Origin: Planctomycetaceae bacterium
GTDB lineage: Bacteria > Planctomycetota > Planctomycetia > Pirellulales > UBA1268
Assembly (NCBI GenBank): GCA_030616935.1
Contig: JAUWWJ010000016.1
Span: 1 to 12,161, forward strand
DNA length: 12,161 nucleotides
Reading direction: 5' to 3'
In this document: piece after piece, positions 1-5,800 of the stretch
Position numbering within the stretch: position 1 is the stretch's first letter
How the letters are laid out: the number at the start of each line of letters is the position of its first letter
Position numbers and translations under genes: made by a program
Notes under the pieces: generated by a model
The model's database searches: none
What the model was told of the DNA's origin: nothing
Seen by the model: the letters and a program-made list of their open reading frames with translations, nothing else

Positions 1-1
1 C

Positions 2-241
2 GATATGGCCGAGCACCCACTTGCTAAAGGCACACTTTACGTGTGCTCTACATTTGTTGGTTTTTCAAGAATAAATGACGATGCGCATTACTCTTCTCAG
101 GCTTTTCTTGGTTGGTACCTTGCCTGGGCCGGTTCGTTAGCAGTCAGCCGGACAGAGCATCATTTCGCAGGCTTTCAAGTACGAGTTGTACCAGTTCCAG
201 TCGGTAATCAAGGCGGGCTGGGGCTGGAAGCGAGTTGGTAG
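2..241 (+). CDS. C-terminal part of a PAP2-superfamily (phosphatidic acid phosphatase-like) membrane protein; 5' end outside the window
   Basis: The reading frame is already open at the left edge and stops at 241, giving 79 visible residues, so this is the tail of a longer gene. The ATG at position 5 is probably internal. The visible part contains SRINDDAHYSSQ followed by a hydrophobic, Gly/Trp-rich stretch (AFLGWYLAWAG). This fits the third PAP2 signature, SR-x5-H-x3-D, at the start of the last membrane helix. In the family the Arg binds phosphate, the His is the nucleophile and the Asp activates that His. Here the final Asp is replaced by Gln; Ser, Arg and His are kept. Family members remove phosphate from lipid phosphates or undecaprenyl pyrophosphate at the membrane. 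The substrate cannot be told from this fragment. After the helix comes a short polar tail ending in Ser-Trp. A strong terminator follows 32 bases after the stop. The assignment rests on one motif in a partial sequence. Confidence 0.66.
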   Translation, partial: DMAEHPLAKGTLYVCSTFVGFSRINDDAHYSSQAFLGWYLAWAGSLAVSRTEHHFAGFQVRVVPVPVGNQGGLGLEASW

Positions 242-273
242 AAATTGCTTTGCCCAGAGTGATACCAATGGCA

Positions 274-307
274 TGCAATGTGTCGTAACGCGACGTATGC
301 ACTTTTT
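274..307 (+). terminator. Intrinsic terminator of the PAP2-like gene
   Basis: An imperfect hairpin has arms 274-285 (TGCAATGTGTCG) and 291-301 (CGACGTATGCA). It has one bulged A, two G-T wobbles and a five-base loop. Five T residues follow one base later (303-307). It lies between the stop at 241 and the convergent aroB stop at 354, where a terminator for the rightward gene is expected. There is no matching T-run on the other strand, so it should work mainly in the plus direction. Confidence 0.6.
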
Positions 308-353
308 GGCTACAGTGCTACTGAATTACGTGCTGTTTGCTTCTCGAGCCAGG

Positions 354-1487
354 CTAGGCGTGCCGGCGAAGCCTGTTGATTGCTGAGACGACAAATTCAT
401 GGCAAACATTGTCAACAGTTTCGACTTCACCGATTGTACATGGGAGGATAAATCGTAGTTTGCCGCCAATATTTTTTTTGTCTCGGGACATAACCCCCAA
501 AAGATCGTCATCCTCTATGCCGTTTAGTGTCGTTGTTGAAACAGGTAGCCCAAGTGTTTCAAGAAGTTTTTGTTGTCGATCAACAACGAGTTGATCAATA
601 CGGTTCATTGAGCAGGCGAGGTTTGCTGCTGCCATCATCCCAAGAGAAACGGCCTCGCCGTGGAGAAGTGTGCCGTAGCCAGTCGCTGTTTCGAATGCAT
701 GAGCGAATGTATGACCGTAGTTTAAGCAGGCTCGCAGTCCAGTGATTTCACGTTCATCCCTCTCGACAACAAAGGTCTTGAGTTCTGCAGAGCGACGCAC
801 AATATGGGCTACGGATCGTTTTTCTCGATCTCTAACCCGAAGAGCATTCTCTTCGAGCCAACGAAAAAAATCAGCATCTAAAATCATTCCATATTTTACG
901 ACTTCAGCGAGCCCGCTGACATATTCACGATCAGGAAGAGTTGTAAGCGTACTTATATCGGCCACGACTCCTCGAGGTTGCCAAAAAGATCCAACAAGAT
1001 TTTTACCCGCTGGAAGATTTACCCCTGTTTTCCCACCGATAGCGCTGTCAACCTGGGCAACTAATGTCGTTGGTATCTGCCAGAAATGTAAGCCTCGTGA
1101 AAATGTTGCAGCGACAAACCCCGTAAGGTCACCCACAACACCACCGCCGATTGCGAGAATTGCTGTTTTGCGATCGATCTTGAGGCGAGCGAATTCATTC
1201 CATAATCGCTCAGATTCAGCAAGAGATTTGGATGCTTCGCCGGATGGAATCGAGAGGTGGTCGATCGCTATCGACGCGTCTTGCAGGGCTTCTGTCACCG
1301 TCTTTCCGTGTGTCGCACTCACGGCTTGATCAGAAACAACGACCGCTCTTTGCACGCCGTCATTCGCAAGTAAAACCCCAATGTCTTGAAGTATCGTGTC
1401 ACCAACATGAATTGTGTACGAACGAGTTGCTGGTTGTGTCGTTGCAACGCTTTCATCCAGCCGCACATTGATTTCGTGTCGTTCCAC
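354..1487 (-). CDS. aroB: 3-dehydroquinate synthase (AroB)
   Basis: This cytoplasmic enzyme converts the seven-carbon sugar acid DAHP to 3-dehydroquinate, the second step of the shikimate pathway to aromatic amino acids. It uses NAD+ and a divalent metal (Zn2+ or Co2+). Counting from the GTG start, it shows the NAD-binding glycine motif GGGVVGD (114-120), the active-site segment DSAIGGKTGVN (about 147-157) and GLAEVVKYG. The three metal ligands are Glu195, His259 (in NYGHTFAH) and His276 (in LHGEAV). The 377 residues are close to the usual length of about 360. The GTG at 1487 begins one base after the stop of the upstream small gene, which suggests translational coupling. An in-frame TTG at 1511 would add eight residues and overlap that gene; neither start has a strong ribosome binding site. 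The gene converges on the PAP2-like gene. No other shikimate gene is nearby. Identity is secure; only the start is uncertain. Confidence 0.97.
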   Translation of the reverse strand: MERHEINVRLDESVATTQPATRSYTIHVGDTILQDIGVLLANDGVQRAVVVSDQAVSATHGKTVTEALQDASIAIDHLSIPSGEASKSLAESERLWNEFARLKIDRKTAILAIGGGVVGDLTGFVAATFSRGLHFWQIPTTLVAQVDSAIGGKTGVNLPAGKNLVGSFWQPRGVVADISTLTTLPDREYVSGLAEVVKYGMILDADFFRWLEENALRVRDREKRSVAHIVRRSAELKTFVVERDEREITGLRACLNYGHTFAHAFETATGYGTLLHGEAVSLGMMAAANLACSMNRIDQLVVDRQQKLLETLGLPVSTTTLNGIEDDDLLGVMSRDKKNIGGKLRFILPCTIGEVETVDNVCHEFVVSAINRLRRHA

Positions 1488-1488
1488 G

Positions 1489-1716
1489 TTATGCCGCCGC
1501 CACTCGTTCAAGATCGTCGGGAGTCACTGTAATAATGCGAGCGAATCCGGAATGTTGACGCACGTAGGCAAGATCGAATGCTTCTTCTGGAGTAGCATGA
1601 AGCAGTGCCTCAATGCGGCTACGGTCCTTCTCCGACCAATCTTCGTACTCATCAGGCCAAACGGTGTGCTTTTCGACGACGAGTGCATCCCTGTATGGAT
1701 CAAACTGATTAGGCAT
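1489..1716 (-). CDS. Small acidic protein of unknown function, upstream of aroB
   Basis: I do not recognise this family. The 75-residue product from ATG at 1716 is rich in Asp, Glu and aromatic residues. It begins MPNQFDPYRDALVV, continues with an acidic WPDEYEDWSEKDRSRIE segment and ends in a helix-like DDLERVAAA. It has no signal peptide, membrane segment or Cys cluster, so it is probably a soluble cytoplasmic protein. A TTG at 1734 would add six residues, but that start falls inside the best promoter -10 box. ATG 1716 has an AGAGAAAG purine run upstream and is preferred. The stop (1489-1491) is one base from the GTG of aroB, so the two are very likely co-transcribed and may be translationally coupled. 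Coding is supported by the open frame, the ribosome binding site, the promoter position and the exact fit to aroB. A link to the shikimate pathway would be a guess from position only. Confidence 0.75.
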   Translation of the reverse strand: MPNQFDPYRDALVVEKHTVWPDEYEDWSEKDRSRIEALLHATPEEAFDLAYVRQHSGFARIITVTPDDLERVAAA

Positions 1717-1733
1717 CGGTGCTTTCTCTGACA

Positions 1734-1761
1734 ATTATGTTGTATCGTTTCATTCGTACAA
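1734..1761 (-). promoter_or_regulatory. Candidate sigma-70-type promoter for the small gene and aroB
   Basis: Read on the minus strand, there is a TTGTAC box (1761-1756), a 16-base spacer and a CATAAT box (1739-1734). Both hexamers are close to the TTGACA/TATAAT consensus. Transcription would start near 1727, giving a short leader of about ten bases before ATG 1716. Found by eye; planctomycete promoter rules are not well defined, so this is tentative. Confidence 0.35.
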
Positions 1762-1780
1762 ATTTCCTGATGAGTATATA

Positions 1781-1808
1781 TTGAGAAAGTGAGTGGCTCG
1801 ACTATTCT
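1781..1808 (+). promoter_or_regulatory. Candidate sigma-70-type promoter for the membrane protein and parA
   Basis: A TTGAGA box (1781-1786, five of six matches) is followed by a 16-base spacer and TATTCT (1803-1808, four of six matches). Transcription would start near 1815, about 30 bases before the GTG start at 1846. With the minus-strand candidate, this makes the spacer a divergent promoter region. Based on visual matching only. Confidence 0.33.
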
Positions 1809-1845
1809 TTGTTTTTCAGCAGTTTTTTCATAAAAAGGCAGCGTT

Positions 1846-2391
1846 GTGGTCCGAAGCACACCCGGCTCCATGCTCGTTATCGGTCTTCTAATTCTTGGTC
1901 TCCTGGCGGCTGGAGTCGGTATCTGGTTTCAGTGGCAGCAGACCCGTCGATGTCTTGCTTTTTATGGGACAAGGGCTACAGAGCAGATTTCCAAATCACC
2001 TTTTGTTGAATTGTGGCAGCTGAAGTCGCTCTCTGGTGGTCGGCATACTGGGCGTTTAGAGGCAATTCGGGTCGAAGACATTACCGAAGCAAAAGGGCTG
2101 GTGCATCTCCGGAGGGGCCTTGTTGAAGATGCAAATTTTCACTGGGTAGGGAAAGGCGATACGGCGCACGTACCGTTGCCGGATGCTGCGTGGGATCTTG
2201 CTCTGGTTTTTTCTGATACCAAACAAAAACCTGGCGTCGAACAAACCGTAGTTGTTATCGATTTCGTGGGGAATTCTCAAGGAGCGAACTTGACGGTAGC
2301 TGGGAGGCCTGGGCGGGTTGCTTTGGGGAAAATGGCAGAAGGTCTGGAAACATGGGTTGAAAGTACAGCAAATTGGGACGATTCGAACTGA
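1846..2391 (+). CDS. Membrane-anchored protein of unknown function, upstream of parA
   Basis: I do not recognise a named family. The 181-residue product has a short N-terminus (MVRSTPGS), then one strongly hydrophobic helix (about residues 9-30, Leu/Ile/Gly-rich, ending in Trp-Phe-Gln-Trp). A basic Arg-Arg pair follows just after it, and then a soluble domain of about 150 residues with no Cys cluster or obvious catalytic motif. The helix has no clear signal peptidase site, so it is probably a membrane anchor. The Arg pair after the helix leaves the topology open. The GTG start at 1846 has AAAAAGG seven bases upstream. An ATG at 1870 would begin directly at the helix and lacks a good ribosome binding site. 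The gene ends 142 bases before parA on the same strand; the two may share a transcript, although an inverted repeat lies between them. In planctomycetes such a single-pass protein of unknown role is common, so a tie to ParA is only a positional guess. Confidence 0.82.
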   Translation: MVRSTPGSMLVIGLLILGLLAAGVGIWFQWQQTRRCLAFYGTRATEQISKSPFVELWQLKSLSGGRHTGRLEAIRVEDITEAKGLVHLRRGLVEDANFHWVGKGDTAHVPLPDAAWDLALVFSDTKQKPGVEQTVVVIDFVGNSQGANLTVAGRPGRVALGKMAEGLETWVESTANWDDSN

Positions 2392-2409
2392 TTTGTGGGT
2401 TGGCTTGCG

Positions 2410-2450
2410 GGCAACACGGCGAAAAGACGTCTTTTGTTGAACATATTGCC
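2410..2450. repeat. Nested inverted repeat between the membrane protein gene and parA
   Basis: The core, 2422-2435, is a perfect 14-base palindrome (AAAAGACGTCTTTT). It is flanked by CAAC (2412-2415) and GTTG (2436-2439), and by outer arms GGCAA (2410-2414) and TTGCC (2446-2450). As RNA it could fold as a nested hairpin ending in a short T-run, which would make it a weak terminator or attenuator. As DNA the core could be a dimeric repressor site. It does not resemble the usual parS consensus (TGTTTCACGTGAAACA). Confidence 0.45.
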
Positions 2451-2533
2451 GGAGTTATCGTCTCTGAAAGAGGCAGGTGATGCGGTAACCGACATTTGAG
2501 TTTTTTCAGCACCGTTTCCGAGAGGCTGGTGAC

Positions 2534-3424
2534 ATGCGTTCGATTGCGATAGCGAATCAAAAGGGAGGTGTTGGCAAAACAACGACTTCGGTGAATCTTG
2601 CCGTCGCACTGTCTCGATTACGGAAAAAGGTTTGTCTCATCGACCTTGATCCTCAGGCCCATGCAACGCTTCATGTCGGTGTCTCACCGACATCGACTCC
2701 ATGTACGGCTTACGATGTACTCGTTAACGAGCAGCCATTAGCAGATGCTATTGTTCGGGCCCAAGAAAACCTTTGGGTGGTGCCTTCACACCTCGATCTT
2801 TCGGTGGCAGAAATGGCTCTTGCGGGTCGTTCTGGTCGGGAGTCAATCCTGCGTGAAAGGCTAAAAATCGCTATTGATAGTACTGGTTCCCATCAGTTTG
2901 CAAACACTCAAGATGACAAGCAGCAGTTACAATTCGACTACATTATTATCGATTGCCCTCCATCGTTGGGTTTGCTTTCATTAAATGCGATGGCAGCGGT
3001 TGATGAGGTTTTACTTCCTTTGCAACCACATTTCCTTGCCCTGCACGGGCTGAGTAAATTACTTGAGACGATTGAACTCTCAGCGGAACACATCAATCCC
3101 CGTTTGCGGTTACTCGGAGTGGCACTCTGCCTGTACGAGGCGGGTACGCGGCTCGCGGCCGAGGTTGGACGAGATGTCGAATCTTTTTTTGCAGAGGTGG
3201 GTCAAGGGCACCCAGCGTGGAAAGACGCCAGGGTGTTTCAGACGAAAATTCGACGAAATATCAGATTGGCTGAGGCACCAAGTTTCGGCCAGTCGATTTT
3301 CGAATATGCAAATGATTCCAATGGGGCGTCTGATTATCACAACCTGGCCGCTGAAGTGGATGCTGCTGTACTGCCGAAGTTGCAGCCCGGAGAGCCATAC
3401 GAAATAAATAAAATGGCAGCCTAG
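2534..3424 (+). CDS. parA: ParA/Soj-family partitioning ATPase
   Basis: This is a deviant-Walker P-loop ATPase of the ParA/MinD superfamily. Such proteins bind DNA or a surface in an ATP-dependent way and position chromosomes, plasmids or protein complexes. The 296 residues show the deviant Walker A motif KGGVGKTT (10-17, with signature Lys10 and catalytic Lys15), Walker A' DLDPQ (37-41) and Walker B IIIDCPPS (137-144). A conserved Soj-like C-terminus follows (IRLAEAPSFGQSIFEY, then DYHNLAAEV). Between residues about 115 and 133 there is a polar segment (Ser/Thr/Gln/Asp-rich) just before Walker B, probably a surface loop. The length is typical of small chromosomal Soj proteins without an N-terminal helix-turn-helix. 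ATG 2534 has GAGAGG eight bases upstream. No parB or parS is seen here, whereas soj and spo0J are usually adjacent. It may therefore be an orphan ParA that positions something other than the chromosome, or its ParB may be encoded elsewhere. Confidence 0.94.
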   Translation: MRSIAIANQKGGVGKTTTSVNLAVALSRLRKKVCLIDLDPQAHATLHVGVSPTSTPCTAYDVLVNEQPLADAIVRAQENLWVVPSHLDLSVAEMALAGRSGRESILRERLKIAIDSTGSHQFANTQDDKQQLQFDYIIIDCPPSLGLLSLNAMAAVDEVLLPLQPHFLALHGLSKLLETIELSAEHINPRLRLLGVALCLYEAGTRLAAEVGRDVESFFAEVGQGHPAWKDARVFQTKIRRNIRLAEAPSFGQSIFEYANDSNGASDYHNLAAEVDAAVLPKLQPGEPYEINKMAA

Positions 3425-3518
3425 GCAGAATCCTTAAGTAGAAATATGGTGTGGTTCGGGCTGATCTTGTTCGTGGGCGATATATTTCCAGCCAATTGTT
3501 AAGGAGTGCAAACAGATT

Positions 3519-3576
3519 ATGAGCCGAATGATAGGTTTGAGGGCTCATTGACAACAAAAGTTCATAATGTGGTCAT
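3519..3576 (+). promoter_or_regulatory. Inverted repeat abutting a consensus -35 box, in the 283-base spacer before the secreted protein gene
   Basis: A perfect 7-base inverted repeat (ATGAGCC at 3519-3525, GGCTCAT at 3542-3548, 16-base gap) runs directly into a full consensus TTGACA (3548-3553). The expected -10 place, about 3571-3576 (GGTCAT), is a poor match, so the promoter is uncertain. The repeat could be an operator or a hairpin. The rest of the 3425-3707 spacer shows a short palindrome, TTTTGCAAAA (3588-3597), and A/T-rich DNA. I see no clear terminator for parA and no RNA gene. Confidence 0.3.
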
Positions 3577-3707
3577 GAAATGCAAGGTTTTGCAAAAATA
3601 AGAAGAAGTGTTTGTAGGAGTTCCAACTGGTTTATTTACTCTCTGACAAACAATAACAGTGACTTTTTAATCAGTTTAGTCTTTCGGAATGATGCCTGGA
3701 GCATGTT

Positions 3708-5444
3708 ATGTGTGGGATAAAGCAACTCGTGCGTCTGTGTGCAACCGCATTTATTGGCTGTGCAGGTTTGGCATTCGTCCTTGCGGATGACCGCCCGAGT
3801 ACAAAAAGTCTGACTGTGATCCCGCCAGATCAATCTGTTGATGACGTTGCGCAAAAAGCCAATCTTCATGAGTTAGCGCAGGGACGAGGCGGAGCATGGG
3901 ATCCTTCCCACGCGCCCACTCATGAGACGTTAATTGGTTTAGCGAGTGACCGACAGTTTCTGCGAGATGTCTGGTGTCTTGAGTTTTCGTACCGGCCACC
4001 ACGGACAATAGAAGTAGAGGTGCCTGGGGAAAATCTAGAAATACAGAAAGAGCGAGTCTGGTATCTCCTGTACCGAGTTCGGAACGTTGCTGTTGATGAA
4101 AATGCGGAAGTGACTCCCAGTTCAAAGGGGTCTACGCGTCGAGTTGTATTTGAAAAAGACGAGGAGGGTAACGATGACCTTACGAAGCCCACGACCAAGT
4201 TTGTTAATCAATCGATTCACTTCGAACCGCACTTTGTTTTTGAGACTCATGAGGCATTAAGTCGGGACGAAGGGCTTTTAGAGCATCAGGATCATCTCGA
4301 TCGGCTCGTTTCAACAGCAGTTGCGCCAATAAGCCGCCGGGAAAAAATTCCACTCGATATGTTGCACGACAGTGTTTCGATTTCAGAGCGTCCTATCCAG
4401 CCTGGCGAAGAGCGGTGGGGTGTAGCCATATGGCAGGAAATTGACCCACGAATCGATTTTTTTACAGTATTTATTTATGGGCTTACGAACTCTATTCGGT
4501 GGCGACATGACGCAGAATTTGAGACAGATCTTGAGCATGCTCCGGAGTATGAACGTCGTGAGTTAGAATGCCTGCGTCTTGATTTTTATCATCCAGGAGA
4601 TGCAGACCATGATGATTTCGAGGAAGTACGAGTTGTTCATTCGGGGCTATTCGAAAAATTAACGCTTGGGTCACGACTTCTTGAGGCTACCAGTCGAGCT
4701 GCTCTTACACAGGCCGAATACGTCGAAGGTGTGCGTGACCTTGGAGTACGTTGGCAAGATTTCCTAGAGCCAGAGAAAGAAAACTGGGAGGGAGGTGCTG
4801 GCTTAGTGCCGGTTGAGGTGTTCGCCCGAACGTTAGCAAAAGTTGACAGTGTGGCGGAACGCGAGAGTCTGGTGGAGGCCTTTCTTGGAGAGCAGGCTGT
4901 CGGCTGGATGGAAGAATTGCTGGAGGCAGTAGCGGGGCCGGTATCACCGAAACAAGATAGACAGAGGCGAGAGTCTCTTGGGAAAATCAATCTGACTCCG
5001 GAGCAGGTGCTAGTCGATCCATTAACCTCATTTGCTCGAATTGTGAATGAGCTTGAAAAAGCACCGGATATGAACATTCGACGTCAGGAGGCAGCAGGAT
5101 TTTTCGGAGAAGCCTCTTCTGTCCTTGATCAAATTTCTCATGAGGTAGCAATTGCTCGCACTGCTGCGTTGTTGCATCTCATGCAGGTGGATGGCGAGAA
5201 GCTTCAGCAGGCAGGAAGTCGACGGGCACTTGACGTTGTGTTGCCAAAGCTTCTTACGGTGGCAAACCCGGCTGAAGATGACACGGGACGGGTCGGTGAT
5301 CGAACTGACGATGGTCGTGAGGAACTCCTAAAAGGATTGTTTGGCCATGAGGGCCCAGAACTCTTTAAAAGGGCCATGAAAGCCAATGAAGGCGAGGAAT
5401 ATTTATGGGACTTCCGCGATGCCCGGCAGGAGGATATTCTATAG
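3708..5444 (+). CDS. Large secreted protein of unknown function, planctomycete-type
   Basis: No known catalytic domain is visible in the 578 residues. The N-terminus is a typical Sec signal peptide: Lys5 and Arg9, a hydrophobic core at about 10-25, and a likely cleavage after Val-Leu-Ala26, before Asp-Asp. The mature protein should be in the periplasm or outside the cell. It is acidic, rich in Glu, Asp and Arg, and has no further membrane helix. The region at about 60-320 looks like a mixed alpha/beta domain with many aromatic residues (WCLEFSYRPPR, RVWYLLYRVRN, WGVAIWQEIDPRIDFFTVF). The last 220 residues look mostly helical. ATG 3708 has GGAG six bases upstream. It lies just before rpmA, but a hairpin in the 71-base gap may separate the units. 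A Cys at 18 inside the signal (FIGC) resembles a lipobox poorly, and the hydrophobic stretch after it argues against a lipoprotein. I infer planctomycete specificity from its style and recall, not from a search. Confidence 0.85.
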   Translation: MCGIKQLVRLCATAFIGCAGLAFVLADDRPSTKSLTVIPPDQSVDDVAQKANLHELAQGRGGAWDPSHAPTHETLIGLASDRQFLRDVWCLEFSYRPPRTIEVEVPGENLEIQKERVWYLLYRVRNVAVDENAEVTPSSKGSTRRVVFEKDEEGNDDLTKPTTKFVNQSIHFEPHFVFETHEALSRDEGLLEHQDHLDRLVSTAVAPISRREKIPLDMLHDSVSISERPIQPGEERWGVAIWQEIDPRIDFFTVFIYGLTNSIRWRHDAEFETDLEHAPEYERRELECLRLDFYHPGDADHDDFEEVRVVHSGLFEKLTLGSRLLEATSRAALTQAEYVEGVRDLGVRWQDFLEPEKENWEGGAGLVPVEVFARTLAKVDSVAERESLVEAFLGEQAVGWMEELLEAVAGPVSPKQDRQRRESLGKINLTPEQVLVDPLTSFARIVNELEKAPDMNIRRQEAAGFFGEASSVLDQISHEVAIARTAALLHLMQVDGEKLQQAGSRRALDVVLPKLLTVANPAEDDTGRVGDRTDDGREELLKGLFGHEGPELFKRAMKANEGEEYLWDFRDARQEDIL

Positions 5445-5450
5445 TCTCCA

Positions 5451-5478
5451 AAACTGAGCGCAGTGGAACTGCCAGTTT
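5451..5478. terminator. Hairpin between the secreted protein gene and rpmA; possible terminator
   Basis: Outer arms AAACTG (5451-5456) and CAGTTT (5473-5478) enclose inner arms GCAGT (5460-5464) and ACTGC (5468-5472) around a GGA loop, with AGC (5457-5459) bulged on one side. All 11 pairs are Watson-Crick. On the plus strand only three T residues end the stem, so it may be a weak terminator for the upstream gene, an RNA-processing site, or a leader structure for rpmA. It sits directly after the stop at 5444. Confidence 0.38.
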
Positions 5479-5515
5479 CGTCATTCAGTAAATTTAGAAG
5501 ATTGAGGATTGAGCG

Positions 5516-5767
5516 ATGGCTCATAAAAAAGGACAAGGCTCCAGCAGGAATGGGCGAGATTCAAATGCCCAGCGACGCGGCGTGAAAAGGTTTGGTGGGC
5601 AGGCTGTAACTGCGGGCAGCATTTTGGTTCGTCAAGTCGGTACAAAGTTCCACCCTGGCTCAAATGTCGGTATTGGCAATGACTACACCCTCTTTGCTCT
5701 CTCCGATGGTGTAGTTCGCTTCGATCGCAAAGGGCGTCGAGTTAATATCGATCAAGTTGCAGGCTAA
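5516..5767 (+). CDS. rpmA: 50S ribosomal protein L27 (bL27)
   Basis: L27 is a bacterial 50S subunit protein whose N-terminal tail reaches the peptidyl transferase centre and helps place the tRNA ends. The 83-residue sequence is full length and shows the family signature: [19 protein letters not shown] at the N-terminus, then [19 protein letters not shown] and the end KGRRVNID. The tail begins directly at Met-Ala-His-Lys-Lys, so no cleaved N-terminal extension of the kind seen in Firmicutes is present. The start has GAGG eight bases upstream. In most bacteria rplU (L21) lies immediately upstream; here that place is taken by an unrelated secreted protein gene, while obg follows 33 bases downstream as usual. 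Confidence 0.98.
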   Translation: MAHKKGQGSSRNGRDSNAQRRGVKRFGGQAVTAGSILVRQVGTKFHPGSNVGIGNDYTLFALSDGVVRFDRKGRRVNIDQVAG

Positions 5768-5800
5768 TTTTTTCCAGTACTGGGCCCGAGAGGCCATCAC

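Noticed and set aside
186..386. Short plus-strand open frame after the PAP2-like gene
   Set aside because: It overlaps the end of that gene in another frame, crosses the terminator hairpin and runs into the end of aroB; no ribosome binding site or recognisable motif.
742..1329. Long open frame of 195 codons on the plus strand inside aroB
   Set aside because: It is antisense to the conserved aroB motifs, has a Ser/Arg/Pro-rich composition typical of shadow frames and no ribosome binding site. aroB is certain on the other strand.
2877..2933. Polar segment in ParA (about residues 115-133) as an inserted element
   Set aside because: It stays in frame, lies in a variable loop before Walker B, and shows no repeat or base-composition break; a normal loop variation is enough.
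3425..3707. Possible small RNA or tRNA in the longest spacer
   Set aside because: No cloverleaf, no clear promoter-terminator pair and no strong structure beyond the short inverted repeat.
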